Assembly: GCA_035693025.1 (NCBI GenBank)
Contig: DASSHI010000021.1
Location: forward strand, 1 to 64,000
Origin: VRUE01 sp035693025
GTDB taxonomy: Bacteria > Actinomycetota > Thermoleophilia > Solirubrobacterales > 70-9
Length of the DNA: 64,000 nucleotides
Direction of reading: 5' to 3'
Positions within the stretch are counted from its first letter, which is position 1. The number at the start of each line of letters is the position of its first letter. Positions 23,681 to 31,465 of this stretch are shown one piece after another. The position numbers and the translations under genes were made by a program. The notes below the pieces were generated by a model. That model was given only the letters and a program-made list of their open reading frames with translations, was not told the origin of the DNA and did no database searches.

Positions 23681-24549
23681 GCCGGCGCGAAGAACTCGCG
23701 GGCGCGCCCGGCGACCAGCGCGGGCTTCTCGTCCGCGATGAAGTGGCCGCAGTCGGCGACGAGCTCTACCGTCATCTCATCCGCGTGGCGCTCGTAGCCG
23801 TCGAGCAGCTCTGGGCGCAAGGCAGCGTCGTTGGTTCCGAACAGCATCCTGGTGGGCACCGTGAGCCGTTGGCGCTCGTAGCGACCACGGACGATCGCCT
23901 GGATCTCCTTCAGGTTGAAGACCCGGTACATCTGCACCGCCGCCCGCGCCCTTGCCGGTTCGGAGAGGTTGTCGGCGAAGCTGCTCAGCGCCGCCTCGTC
24001 CCAGGCATCGCGGTTGGTCGACCCGGCGACGAGGACTCGCGGCACAAAGCGTCCGCTGCGATGCAGCCGGTAGCCGACGCCCGGGGCGAGGATCATCCAC
24101 TGGTACCAGAAGCGCCAGCTCTGAGCGAGCGTGCGCGTCCGCGGCGGCCACGGCGTGAGGATGTTGAGCGCCAGGTAGCGCTCGAAGCGCTGCGGGGCCT
24201 TGAGGCAAAGCAGGAAGCCGATCCAGCCGCCCCAATCGTGCCCGACCAGCTTCACGCGGTCGATCCCGAGCCCGTCGAGGACGGCGAGCACGTCGTCGGC
24301 GAGGTTCTCCTTCTCGTAGCCGTCGCGGGGCGCGTCGGACCAGCCGAAGCCGCGCAGGTCGAGGGCGAGCACGCGGTGGCCGTCCGCCAGGGCCGGCATC
24401 AGGTGCCGCCACTCGTACCAGTGCTGCGGCCAGCCGTGCAGGCAGAGGACGACGTCCTCTCCCGCGCCCGCTTCGGCGACGTGAAACTCGAGCCCGCGGG
24501 CGCGCACCCAGCGGTGGCTGACGCCGTCGACCTGAGGTGGGTCGCTCAT
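23677..24549 (-). CDS. Alpha/beta hydrolase, epoxide hydrolase-like
   Basis: A 290-residue alpha/beta hydrolase. The oxyanion HGWPQHWYEWR motif lies near residue 48. The nucleophile elbow GHDWGGWIG carries Asp rather than Ser, as in epoxide hydrolases and haloalkane dehalogenases. A cap domain with paired Tyr-type residues follows, with a late acid in LFGTNDAAL and the His of ADCGHFIADEKP. Substrate unknown. ATG 24549 follows TACATT by seven bases. Divergent from the peroxiredoxin gene and convergent with the cyclophilin gene, sharing a CTAG stop. Confidence 0.88.
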   Translation of the reverse strand: MSDPPQVDGVSHRWVRARGLEFHVAEAGAGEDVVLCLHGWPQHWYEWRHLMPALADGHRVLALDLRGFGWSDAPRDGYEKENLADDVLAVLDGLGIDRVKLVGHDWGGWIGFLLCLKAPQRFERYLALNILTPWPPRTRTLAQSWRFWYQWMILAPGVGYRLHRSGRFVPRVLVAGSTNRDAWDEAALSSFADNLSEPARARAAVQMYRVFNLKEIQAIVRGRYERQRLTVPTRMLFGTNDAALRPELLDGYERHADEMTVELVADCGHFIADEKPALVAGRAREFFAPA

Positions 24550-24556
24550 CGAGTGC

Positions 24557-24562
24557 AATGTA
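24557..24562 (-). promoter_or_regulatory. TACATT -10 box of the epoxide hydrolase-like gene
   Basis: On the minus strand TACATT is seven bases before ATG 24549. It faces the TAGTCT box of the peroxiredoxin gene in the same 40-bp gap. Confidence 0.4.
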
Positions 24563-24577
24563 ATGGGCGCCGCCAAG

Positions 24578-24583
24578 TAGTCT
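24578..24583 (+). promoter_or_regulatory. TAGTCT -10 box of the peroxiredoxin gene (leaderless type)
   Basis: TAGTCT lies six bases before ATG 24590; the spacer is GCCCCC, with no ribosome-binding site. Confidence 0.4.
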
Positions 24584-24589
24584 GCCCCC

Positions 24590-25042
24590 ATGGCCAAGCT
24601 GAACGTCGGCGATCCGGCGCCCGACTTCGAGTTGCCGGGGACCGGGGGCAAGACCTACAAGCTCTCCGACTACCGCGGGCGCAAGCTCGTGCTCGCCTTC
24701 TACCCGGGCGATTTCACGATGGTCTGCACCAAGCAGTTCTGCTCCTACCGCGACGAAGGCGACCGGCTCGACGCGATCGACGCCGCGGTGCTCGGCATCT
24801 CGCCGCAGTCGGTCGATTCGCACGAGCGCTTCACGCAGGAGAAGAGCCTCAACGTGCCGTTGCTGGCGGACGAGGACAAGGCCGTCGCCAGGGATTACGG
24901 AATCGTCGCCGGGCCGATGGTCCGACGGGCGATCTTCGTCCTCGACGAGGAGGGGATCGTGCGGCACCGCAAGGTGACCCTCGCAGGGCTCAGCTTCGAG
25001 ACGGTCGGCGACATCGAAGAGGCCGTCGCCGCGATCTCCTGA
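24590..25042 (+). CDS. bcp: Thioredoxin-dependent peroxiredoxin, BCP/PrxQ type
   Basis: Reduces hydrogen peroxide and organic hydroperoxides. The thioredoxin fold has FYPGDFTMVCTKQFCSYRDE, where the first Cys (about 46) is peroxidatic in PxxxTxxC and the second, five residues on, is the resolving Cys typical of PrxQ. The 150-residue length is standard. The stop overlaps the next ATG (TGATG), so it is coupled to an alpha/beta hydrolase. Disulfide-forming genes (VKOR, DsbA-like) follow within 1 kb, making this a small thiol-redox neighbourhood. Confidence 0.93.
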   Translation: MAKLNVGDPAPDFELPGTGGKTYKLSDYRGRKLVLAFYPGDFTMVCTKQFCSYRDEGDRLDAIDAAVLGISPQSVDSHERFTQEKSLNVPLLADEDKAVARDYGIVAGPMVRRAIFVLDEEGIVRHRKVTLAGLSFETVGDIEEAVAAIS

Positions 25043-25878
25043 TGCCGGCCGAGCCGCGGCCGTTCGTCGCCGGCGAGCGACCGCGCATCCGCGGCGAGGT
25101 GGCAGGGGAGGGCTCGGCGATCGTCCTCTGCCACGGGGTGACCGCGACGCGGCGCTACGTCGTGCACGGCTCGCGCGTGCTCGAGCGTGCCGGTCACGCC
25201 GTCGTGACCTATGACGCGCGCGGCCACGGCGAGTCAGACCCGGCGCCGGGGGGACAGGGTTATGGATACCCGCAGCTGGTCGGCGACCTCGAGGCGGTGG
25301 TGGAGGAGAGCGTCGGGGAGGGGCGGTTCGTCCTCGGCGGCCACTCGATGGGTGCGCACACGGCCGTGGCCTACGCGTTGCGGCACCGCGAGCGCCTGTC
25401 GGGCCTCGTCGTCATCGGTCCCACATACATGGGCGGGCCGCCGTCGGCGCAGACCCTCGAGTACTGGGACGGCCTGGCGGCGGTGCTCGCGGACGAAGGC
25501 GTCGACGGCTTCGTCGCCTACATCGATCGCCACCAGCAGCCCGACTCGGCCTGGCGCGACTCGGTCGGGCGCTTCACCCGCGAGCGGATCCAGCGCAACG
25601 AGCGCCTCGATGCCGTGGTCGAGGCGCTGCGCCAGGTGCCACGCTCGCGGCCGTTCAAGACGATGGCGGAGCTGGACTCGCTGGACGTCCCGACCTTGGT
25701 GGTCGCTAGCAACGACGAGGCGGATCCCGGCCATCCGCGACGCGTCGCCGAGGCCTATGCCGACCGTCTGCCGCGGGCACGGCTTGTCTCCGAGGGAGAG
25801 GGCGAATCGCCGCTCGCCTGGCAGGGCGGGAGGCTCTCGCGCGAGATCGCCGCTTTCTGCTCCGAGCTCGGCGCTTAG
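25042..25878 (+). CDS. Alpha/beta hydrolase (serine type)
   Basis: A 278-residue lipase/esterase-like hydrolase. The motif LCHGVTATRRYVVHG supplies the oxyanion region, and YDARGHGESDPAP follows. The nucleophile elbow GGHSMGAHTAVAYA carries Ser near residue 100. A late acidic residue is probably in VASNDEADPGHPRR; the expected C-terminal catalytic His is not clear (the late His near GHP is early for that role), so activity needs testing. ATG 25042 overlaps the peroxiredoxin stop, implying a two-gene operon. Substrate unknown. Confidence 0.83.
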   Translation: MPAEPRPFVAGERPRIRGEVAGEGSAIVLCHGVTATRRYVVHGSRVLERAGHAVVTYDARGHGESDPAPGGQGYGYPQLVGDLEAVVEESVGEGRFVLGGHSMGAHTAVAYALRHRERLSGLVVIGPTYMGGPPSAQTLEYWDGLAAVLADEGVDGFVAYIDRHQQPDSAWRDSVGRFTRERIQRNERLDAVVEALRQVPRSRPFKTMAELDSLDVPTLVVASNDEADPGHPRRVAEAYADRLPRARLVSEGEGESPLAWQGGRLSREIAAFCSELGA

Positions 25879-25899
25879 CTTTGGCGAAGGTAACTCGAT

Positions 25900-25905
25900 T
25901 AGGTT
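25900..25905 (+). promoter_or_regulatory. TAGGTT -10 box of the VKOR gene (leaderless type)
   Basis: TAGGTT lies seven bases before ATG 25913 in the 34-bp gap after the hydrolase gene. No Shine-Dalgarno is visible. Confidence 0.45.
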
Positions 25906-25912
25906 TTGGGCC

Positions 25913-26344
25913 ATGAGGCTGCCTGGGGAGGGAACGCTGCGGATCCTCGCGACCTTCGTCGCGGCTTTCGGCATCGGCGTCGCGACTTACATCACGATCG
26001 CCGATTCCGGCGGCGGCTCGCCCGTTTGCATCGCCGGGGGCGGCGGCTGCGAGACGGTCGCCAACAGCACCTACTCGCATGTCTTCGGCGTCAACATCGC
26101 CGTCTTCGGCATCCTCGGCTACGTCCTGCTGCTGACCGCCTCGCTGCTGCGCGGCGACGTCGCGCGAATGGGCGGCTTCGGCGTCTCGCTGGTCGGGTTC
26201 GGCTACAGCGTCTACCTGACCTACCTCGAGGTCTTCAAGATCGAAGCGATCTGCCAGTGGTGCGTGGCAAGCGCGGCTTTGATGACGATCCTCTTCTGCT
26301 TGAACACGATCCGCATGGTCGGCTACGTTGGGAGGGCGGCATGA
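25913..26344 (+). CDS. Vitamin K epoxide reductase (VKOR) family protein
   Basis: Four-helix membrane oxidoreductase of 143 residues, which reoxidises DsbA-like thiol oxidases using quinone. The active-site CxxC is CQWC near residue 119. The loop cysteine pair is CIAGGGGC near residues 38-45, and the conserved Ser/Thr region is NSTYSHVFGV. The hydrophobic segments fit four helices. The ATGA overlap with the downstream DsbA-like gene shows the two are translated together as a disulfide-forming pair, the actinobacterial replacement for DsbB. Confidence 0.92.
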   Translation: MRLPGEGTLRILATFVAAFGIGVATYITIADSGGGSPVCIAGGGGCETVANSTYSHVFGVNIAVFGILGYVLLLTASLLRGDVARMGGFGVSLVGFGYSVYLTYLEVFKIEAICQWCVASAALMTILFCLNTIRMVGYVGRAA

Positions 26345-27105
26345 GCGGCAAAAGCGCACGAGAGGCCCGGCGCGAAGAGCGTCTGCTGGCCGAAGGCAAG
26401 GACGGCCGGCAGGAACGGCGCAAACGCCTGCTGCAGATCGCCAGCGCCGCGATCTTCCTCGCCGTAGTCGTCGTGGCGGTGCTGATCGTGGTCAGCAACA
26501 ACGGCGGCAGCGGTGGGGACACCAACCTCGAGGACGTCGGCCTGGTCAAGCAGAACCTCCAGGGGATCCCGCAGAGCGGCCTCGCTCTCGGCGACGCGAA
26601 AGCGAAGGTGACGCTTTACGAGTTCGGCGACCTGCAGTGCCCAGTCTGCAAAGCCTTCTCCGAAGAAATCGTGCCGGAAGTGATCGACTCCAAGGTGCGC
26701 AGCGGCGAAGCGAAGATCGAATTCCGCAACTTCACGATCATCAGCGAACAGTCGGTCCCGGCCGGGGCAGCGGCGATCGCGGCAGGCCGTCAAGGGCGCG
26801 GCTGGAACTACATCGAGCTCTTCTACCGCAATCAGGGCGAGGAGGCCTCGGGATACGTAACCGACGAATTCATGACCGAAATCGCCCGCGGCGCAGGCGT
26901 TCCCGACATCGCCAAATGGGACAAGGAACGCAAGGAAACCAAGACGACCGAAGAAGTCGAAGCCACCACGGCCGAAGCCGAACGCCTCAGCTTCACCGGC
27001 ACGCCGTCGTTTGCGGTCGAAGGCCCGGCCACGTCGGGCAAAGAAACGCTCGGAACCCCGGGAGAAGCCGGCCTACTGGAAGAAGCGATCGAAGAAGCCG
27101 CCTGA
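26341..27105 (+). CDS. Membrane-anchored DsbA-like thioredoxin-fold oxidoreductase
   Basis: A 254-residue protein with a charged cytoplasmic start (about 1-30), one transmembrane helix (about 33-52, IFLAVVVVAVLIVVSNN) and an outer DsbA-like domain. The active site is FGDLQCPVCKAFSEE (CPVC), with the inserted helical domain and the cis-Pro loop FTGTPSFAVEG. It introduces disulfides into exported proteins and is reoxidised by the VKOR encoded just upstream (ATGA overlap). The codons toward the end are rich in GAA, as is common in this window. Confidence 0.92.
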   Translation: MSGKSAREARREERLLAEGKDGRQERRKRLLQIASAAIFLAVVVVAVLIVVSNNGGSGGDTNLEDVGLVKQNLQGIPQSGLALGDAKAKVTLYEFGDLQCPVCKAFSEEIVPEVIDSKVRSGEAKIEFRNFTIISEQSVPAGAAAIAAGRQGRGWNYIELFYRNQGEEASGYVTDEFMTEIARGAGVPDIAKWDKERKETKTTEEVEATTAEAERLSFTGTPSFAVEGPATSGKETLGTPGEAGLLEEAIEEAA

Positions 27106-27175
27106 GGGCGATTCCCGGCCCTTCTCGGCTGGGTTTACATAACAACCGTTATCGTGCGTTGGATCACGAGTTTGC
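27106..27175. other. Gap after the DsbA-like gene, no assignable element
   Basis: A short A/T-richer patch (TTTACATAAC near 27134) stands out from the GC-rich surroundings, but no hairpin with a T-run, promoter pair or RNA gene can be supported. Together with the small minus-strand gene at 27176-27406 it makes up the 352-bp space between two well-supported genes. Confidence 0.3.
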
Positions 27176-27406
27176 TCAGCTGAGTGAGGCTGCCTCGACA
27201 ATTCCCGCCACCACGCCGCCGACCAGCAGCAGAAAGAACAGGACTGGCGCCAATCCCGAAGACCTTGTCGGCGCAGGCGGAAGATCGCCCGAGGCGCAAC
27301 GCGGACATTCGGATTGTCCCTGCAGGCCGGGCCTGTTCGACCAGGCATCTACCTGTAGATGGAAACGCCTGCCGCAGTGCCGGCACGATTGGGCGACCTC
27401 GCGCAT
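27176..27406 (-). CDS. Small zinc-ribbon membrane protein (hypothetical)
   Basis: A 76-residue reading frame with two CxxC knuckles, SCRHCGRRF (about 8-16) and ECPRCASG (about 37-44), spaced as in a zinc ribbon. A single hydrophobic helix follows, LAPVLFFLLLVGGVVAGI (about 56-73). This ordered architecture argues for a real gene although no family is recognised. It lies in the 352-bp space between the DsbA-like gene and a methyltransferase, on the methyltransferase strand and 51 nt downstream of it. No strong ribosome-binding site precedes ATG 27406, so the start is uncertain. Confidence 0.55.
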   Translation of the reverse strand: MREVAQSCRHCGRRFHLQVDAWSNRPGLQGQSECPRCASGDLPPAPTRSSGLAPVLFFLLLVGGVVAGIVEAASLS

Positions 27407-27457
27407 CGTCTCGTTTTATCGACACAGCGGCCTCGATCTGTAATCCCGTGGCGACTG

Positions 27458-28099
27458 CTACGACAAAAGGCCCGCCCGGCCCCGGACCAGCGGCCTGACC
27501 AACGGTGGCGCCTTGGGAAGCTTGCCCTGCTCGACCTGCTCGACGGTGAACGGCGAGGCTTCGATGGTGGCGACGGTGTCGCGGTTGCAGTGACAGCCGT
27601 CGCCGATGAAGCGCCAGGGCTTTTCGAGGCGGTCCTGCCAGCGCGCAAGGCCGGCGTCCTCGGCGCGGACGTGCTCGACGAAGAGCAGCTTGCCGCCCGG
27701 TTTGAGCACCCGCGCAGCCTCGTCCAGCGCTGCCTGTGGGTTCGGAACCGTGCAGAGCACGAGCGTGAAGACCGCGGTGTCGAAGCTCGCATCCGGAAAA
27801 GGGAGCTTTTCGGCAGGGGCGTCGATCGCCTCGGCGTCAGCGGCGCTTTCCGCCACCCTGACGTGAAGCTGCTTGAGCATGTGAGGATCGGGCTCCGTCA
27901 GGACCAGATCGGTTACGTCCTCCCGGTAGAGCTCCAGATTGGCGCCCGTTCCGGCGCCGATGTCGATAGTGCGCCCTCGCGCCTCGGACAGGACCTGACG
28001 CCGCATCTCACGCAGGCCAGCCTCTTCGGTTGCCTCGAAAGCACGGTCGTAGAGCGCCGCGAAGCCCCGGCCCCAGGTTGCGTCATAGATCCGTCCCAT
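27458..28099 (-). CDS. Class I SAM-dependent methyltransferase, METTL7/UbiE-like
   Basis: A 213-residue methyltransferase. Motif I is TIDIGAGTGANLELYRED near residue 45, motif II region LVLTEPDPHMLKQL, motif IV DTAVFTLVLCTVPN and LKPGGKLLFVEHVRAE. A GDGCHCNRDTVATIE segment near the end, with two Cys, is characteristic of this subgroup. The substrate is unknown; relatives act on small molecules or lipids. ATG 28099 has TATAAA seven bases upstream. The SDR gene lies 34 nt upstream on the same strand, so read-through from the SDR/thiolase unit is possible. Confidence 0.88.
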   Translation of the reverse strand: MGRIYDATWGRGFAALYDRAFEATEEAGLREMRRQVLSEARGRTIDIGAGTGANLELYREDVTDLVLTEPDPHMLKQLHVRVAESAADAEAIDAPAEKLPFPDASFDTAVFTLVLCTVPNPQAALDEAARVLKPGGKLLFVEHVRAEDAGLARWQDRLEKPWRFIGDGCHCNRDTVATIEASPFTVEQVEQGKLPKAPPLVRPLVRGRAGLLS

Positions 28100-28133
28100 T
28101 TGGGCCTTTATACGCCCGAACCGTCCTCCGGGT

Positions 28134-29021
28134 TCAGGCGGCGTCGTGTTGCGCCGGCTCGGCCTCGCCCTCGACGCCTGGGTCGTTGTGGGAGATCCGC
28201 TCCTCGTAGGCGCGGCGGGCGGCCGGGTCGACCTCGGTCATCACCGTCTCCACGCCCATGAAGCGGCTGACCGCCTCGCGGGCACGGCGCGGAAGCAGCG
28301 CGCCCAGGGTCACCGAGGCGCGCAGCTCGCGTGGCACGTAGACGTCGACCTTGCCCAGCTCGAGCGCGTCGACGATCTCCTTCGCGACGTCCTCGGGCTC
28401 GATCCGCTTCACGCCACGCTGATCGGCGAGTCCTTCGATCAGCTGGGTGTTGACGGTTATCGGCATGACGTAGGAGAGCTCGACGCCGCTGCCGCGGCAC
28501 TCCGCCCGCACCGCCTCGGTGAGGCCGACGACCGCGTGCTTGGTCGCCGCGTAGGTGGCGATCCCGGGCACGCCCGCTTTGCCGGCCGAGGAGGCGAGGT
28601 TGACGATGTGCCCGCTCCCCCGCGCTTTCATCCGCCGCACCGCCAGCTGGGTGCCGACGATGACGCCGTAGACGTTGATGTCGAGCTGGCGGCGGATCGA
28701 GTCGTCGCTCTCCTGCTCGAACGGCGTCACCGGCATGATTCCGGCGTTGTTGACCAGCACGTCGACCGGGCCGAGCTGGCGCTCGGCCTCGTCCAGGAAG
28801 GCGGCGAAGGAGTCGCGCTCGGTCACGTTGAGCTGGATCGCGACCGTGCCGCCACCCAGCTCCGCCGCGGTCTGCTCGGCCGGCTCCAAGTCGAGGTCGC
28901 CGAGCGCGACGCGGCAGCCCTTGCGGACAAGCGCCTGCGCGGTCGTCCTGCCGATCCCCCGGGCCCCCCCGGTGATCGCCACCACCTTGCCGCTGAGTGA
29001 GCGTCGTTCCTTCTTCGCCAT
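28134..29021 (-). CDS. Short-chain dehydrogenase/reductase
   Basis: Classical SDR of 295 residues. The cofactor motif is ITGGARGIGRTTAQAL near residues 17-32, with LGDLDLEPAEQ indicating a possible NAD preference (Asp after beta-2). NNAGIMPVTPF and the catalytic YxxxK in ATYAATKHAVVG follow. A C-terminal extension of about 50 residues (LGALLPRRAREAVSRF onward) is typical of actinobacterial SDRs linked to lipid or steroid metabolism. It lies 24 nt downstream of the SCP-x-type thiolase gene and is probably cotranscribed, suggesting a beta-oxidation-like or acyl-modification step. Confidence 0.9.
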   Translation of the reverse strand: MAKKERRSLSGKVVAITGGARGIGRTTAQALVRKGCRVALGDLDLEPAEQTAAELGGGTVAIQLNVTERDSFAAFLDEAERQLGPVDVLVNNAGIMPVTPFEQESDDSIRRQLDINVYGVIVGTQLAVRRMKARGSGHIVNLASSAGKAGVPGIATYAATKHAVVGLTEAVRAECRGSGVELSYVMPITVNTQLIEGLADQRGVKRIEPEDVAKEIVDALELGKVDVYVPRELRASVTLGALLPRRAREAVSRFMGVETVMTEVDPAARRAYEERISHNDPGVEGEAEPAQHDAA

Positions 29022-29045
29022 CGGGCCCTCCTCCTCCGGCGAGCC

Positions 29046-30239
29046 CTAGGCCGCCGGCTTGTAGACGGTGACCACGGCGGCGCCGCCGAGGCCGATGTTG
29101 TGCTGCAGGGCGGTCTTGGCGCCCTCGACCTGCCGCTTGTCGGCTTCCCCGCGCAGCTGCCAGGTCAGCTCCGAGCACTGCGCCAGGCCGGTCGCGCCGA
29201 GCGGGTGCCCCTTGGAGATCAACCCGCCGGACGGGTTGACGACGACCTTGCCGCCGAACGTGGTCGCTTCTTCCTCGACCAGCTTGTGGGCCTCACCCTC
29301 GGCCGCGAAGCCGAGCGCTTCGTAAGTGATGAGCTCGTTGGCGCTGAAGCAGTCGTGCAGCTCGCAGACGTCGACCTCCTCGGCGCTGACGCCGGCCTCG
29401 GCGTAGGCCTGCTCGGCGGCCATCTTCGACATGTCGGAGCCGACGATCTTCATGCAGTCGGTGTCCTCGGCAAAGGTGGAGCTGAGGTCGGTGATCATCG
29501 ACTGCCCGGCGATCTCGATCGCCTGGCCGCCGAGGCCGTGCTCTTCGACGTAGCGCTCGGAGGCGACGATCGCGCAGGCCGAGCCGTCGGAGGTCGGCGA
29601 GCACTGCAGCTTGGTCAGTGGCTCGTGGATCATCTTCGCCGCCTTGATGTCCTCGAGCGTGTACTCGTCCTGGAACTGGGCGTAGGGATTGTTGACCGAG
29701 TGCTTGTGGTTCTTCCAGCCGATCCAGGCGTAGTGGTCGGGATTGGAGCCGTACTTCTCCATGTGATCGCGACCCGCGTTGCCGAACATCTGCGGCGCCG
29801 GCGGCGACTGCTCGGGGTCGCGAATCTCGAACATCCGCATCGCGTGCTTGTCGAGCGCGTTGGTCCGATCGGTGTACTTGACGCCGAGCGAGCCCGGCTC
29901 CATCTTCTCGAAGCCGATCGCCATCGCGCACTCGACCAGGCCGCCCTTGACCGCCTGGCGGGCCAGGAACAGCGCCGAGGAGCCGGTCGAGCAGTTGTTG
30001 TTGACGTTGACCACCGGGATCCCGGTGAGGCCCAGCTGGTAGAGCGCCCGCTGGCCGTAGGTCGAGTCGCCGTAGCAGTAGCCGGCGTAGGCCTGCTCGA
30101 CGTCCTCGTAAGGGATGCCGGCGTCGGCGAGCGCCTTCTCCCCCGCCTCCTTGGCCCAGTCCGGGTAGTCGCCCTCCTTGGTGCCGGGCTTCTCGAACTT
30201 GGTCATCCCGACCCCGATCACGTACGTACGGTTGCTCAA
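29046..30239 (-). CDS. Thiolase-family lipid-transfer protein (SCP-x type acetyl-CoA acyltransferase)
   Basis: Non-classical thiolase of 397 residues. The nucleophile Cys is in NNNCSTGSSALFLARQA near residue 86. Later motifs are CELHDCFSANELITYEALG and GGLISKGHPLGATGLAQ with the catalytic His. SCP-x thiolases cleave or form branched or steroid-type acyl-CoA. The start is TTG 30239: it gives SNRTYVIGVGMTKFE and has AGGAGAG six bases before it, one of the clearest ribosome sites in the window. The longer frame open upstream would run into the ccdA promoter. Followed by the SDR. Confidence 0.9.
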   Translation of the reverse strand: MSNRTYVIGVGMTKFEKPGTKEGDYPDWAKEAGEKALADAGIPYEDVEQAYAGYCYGDSTYGQRALYQLGLTGIPVVNVNNNCSTGSSALFLARQAVKGGLVECAMAIGFEKMEPGSLGVKYTDRTNALDKHAMRMFEIRDPEQSPPAPQMFGNAGRDHMEKYGSNPDHYAWIGWKNHKHSVNNPYAQFQDEYTLEDIKAAKMIHEPLTKLQCSPTSDGSACAIVASERYVEEHGLGGQAIEIAGQSMITDLSSTFAEDTDCMKIVGSDMSKMAAEQAYAEAGVSAEEVDVCELHDCFSANELITYEALGFAAEGEAHKLVEEEATTFGGKVVVNPSGGLISKGHPLGATGLAQCSELTWQLRGEADKRQVEGAKTALQHNIGLGGAAVVTVYKPAA

Positions 30240-30385
30240 AAGTCTCTCCTGTGTTCTCGCCGGCTCCGCGCGGCGAATTGGCTGGCTGGCCAGGAAATCT
30301 ACCGGGACGGGTCCGCCGGCGCCACCGCTCCGCTGCTTCGTCCGCCCGGGTTCGGCCAGGGCGGATCCTGGATAGCGCCCCCGGA

Positions 30386-30391
30386 TATCCT
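30386..30391 (+). promoter_or_regulatory. TATCCT box before ccdA
   Basis: TATCCT lies eight bases before GTG 30400, and the spacer GGGAGGTC also holds a Shine-Dalgarno-like GGGAGG. The box would overlap the leader if the start point were further up, so either leaderless or short-leader expression is possible. Confidence 0.35.
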
Positions 30392-30399
30392 GGGAGGTC

Positions 30400-31161
30400 G
30401 TGATTCTTGCCGAGCTGAGCAGCGATCCGACCGCGGGGATAGGCGTGTTCGCCGCCCTCGCGGCGGGCATCGTCTCCTTCCTCTCCCCCTGCGTGCTGCC
30501 GCTGGTCCCGGGCTACCTCTCCGCGGTCAGCGGCGTCTCCGCGGCCGAGCTCGACAACGCCGGTTGGCGCCGCGTGCTCGGCCCGAGCCTGCTCTTCGTC
30601 GCCAGCTTCTCGGCGATCTTCATCGCTCTCGGCCTGACCGCGACGGCGTTAGGCCATTTCCTCGACCACAACAAGCCACTTTTGACCAAGATCTCCGCCA
30701 CCCTGATCATCGCGATGGGCGTGCTCTTCGTCGCCTCGCTCTTCGTCACCAGGCTCAACCGGGAGTGGCACGTCGACTCCCTGTTGGAGCGTGCCGGCAA
30801 GGGCGGGCCGATCGTCGCCGGCACCGCCTTCGCGATCGCCTGGACCCCGTGCATCGGCCCCACGCTCGGCGCGATCCTCTCCGCCGCCTCGGTCTCCGGC
30901 TCTGCCGGGCGCGGCGCCTTTCTCCTCGCCGTCTACTCGGCCGGGTTGGGGATACCGTTCCTGCTCACCGCCGTCGCCTTCTCCCGCATGACCACCGCCT
31001 TCACCGTGGTCAAGCGCCACTACCAGGCCATAGTCGCCGGCGGCGGCGTGATCCTGATCGCGATGGGCGTCCTGATCTGGACCGGCGAACTGACCCAGCT
31101 CAACAGCGAAGCCCAGCGCTGGCTCTCCGGCTTGGGGCTCGACTTCTGGAACTCGGTCTAG
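30400..31161 (+). CDS. ccdA: Cytochrome c biogenesis / thiol-transport protein CcdA (DsbD family)
   Basis: Six-helix membrane protein of 253 residues that passes electrons from cytoplasmic thioredoxin to outer thioredoxin-like proteins. The two conserved redox Cys are in SFLSPCVLPLVPGYL near residue 31 and IAWTPCIGPTLGAIL near residue 150. GTG 30400 is preceded by GGGAGG. No ResA or ResB gene is adjacent, so its partner (cytochrome c maturation or another reductive pathway) is unknown. It converges on a small hypothetical gene with a shared CTAG stop at 31158-31161. Confidence 0.92.
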   Translation: MILAELSSDPTAGIGVFAALAAGIVSFLSPCVLPLVPGYLSAVSGVSAAELDNAGWRRVLGPSLLFVASFSAIFIALGLTATALGHFLDHNKPLLTKISATLIIAMGVLFVASLFVTRLNREWHVDSLLERAGKGGPIVAGTAFAIAWTPCIGPTLGAILSAASVSGSAGRGAFLLAVYSAGLGIPFLLTAVAFSRMTTAFTVVKRHYQAIVAGGGVILIAMGVLIWTGELTQLNSEAQRWLSGLGLDFWNSV

Positions 31162-31436
31162 TTATTCGCCGGGGCGACGGTCTCGAGCTCGCGGCCGATC
31201 GCCTCGGTCTCCTCGAGCCCGGCGTCGTCCAGTTCGCGTGAGCAGACGATGCGGAAGCGACCGGTCCCGATCGCCGAGTCGGGCACGACCGGCAGGCCGC
31301 GGATCTCCTCCCAGCCCAGCCGCTTGACCTCGAACGGGTTCATCCGCACCTCCGCCGCCGGAAACGGGCAGTTGCGGTTGTGCTGGTCGATCGCCTTGGA
31401 GATCGCCTCCAGGTTCTTCGCCTCGGGGGACGTCAT
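31158..31436 (-). CDS. Conserved-looking hypothetical protein, 92 residues
   Basis: Not recognised. A soluble 92-residue protein with one Cys early (HNRNCPFPAAEVRMNPFE) and one later (GRFRIVCSREL), a central VKRLGWEEIRGLPVVPD and an acidic C-terminus. No membrane segment or known motif. Codon bias matches neighbours, and it sits in a tidy array: its TAG stop is shared with ccdA in CTAG, and the cupin gene lies 29 nt upstream on the same strand. It is probably cotranscribed with the cupin. Confidence 0.6.
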   Translation of the reverse strand: MTSPEAKNLEAISKAIDQHNRNCPFPAAEVRMNPFEVKRLGWEEIRGLPVVPDSAIGTGRFRIVCSRELDDAGLEETEAIGRELETVAPANN

Positions 31437-31465
31437 CGGCTTTTCAGTCTAGGACGAGCCGAGCC

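Noticed and set aside
27106..27457. Structured RNA gene or riboswitch in the largest gap
   Set aside because: No tRNA, conserved stem set or riboswitch core was recognised, and most of the gap is explained by the zinc-ribbon reading frame.
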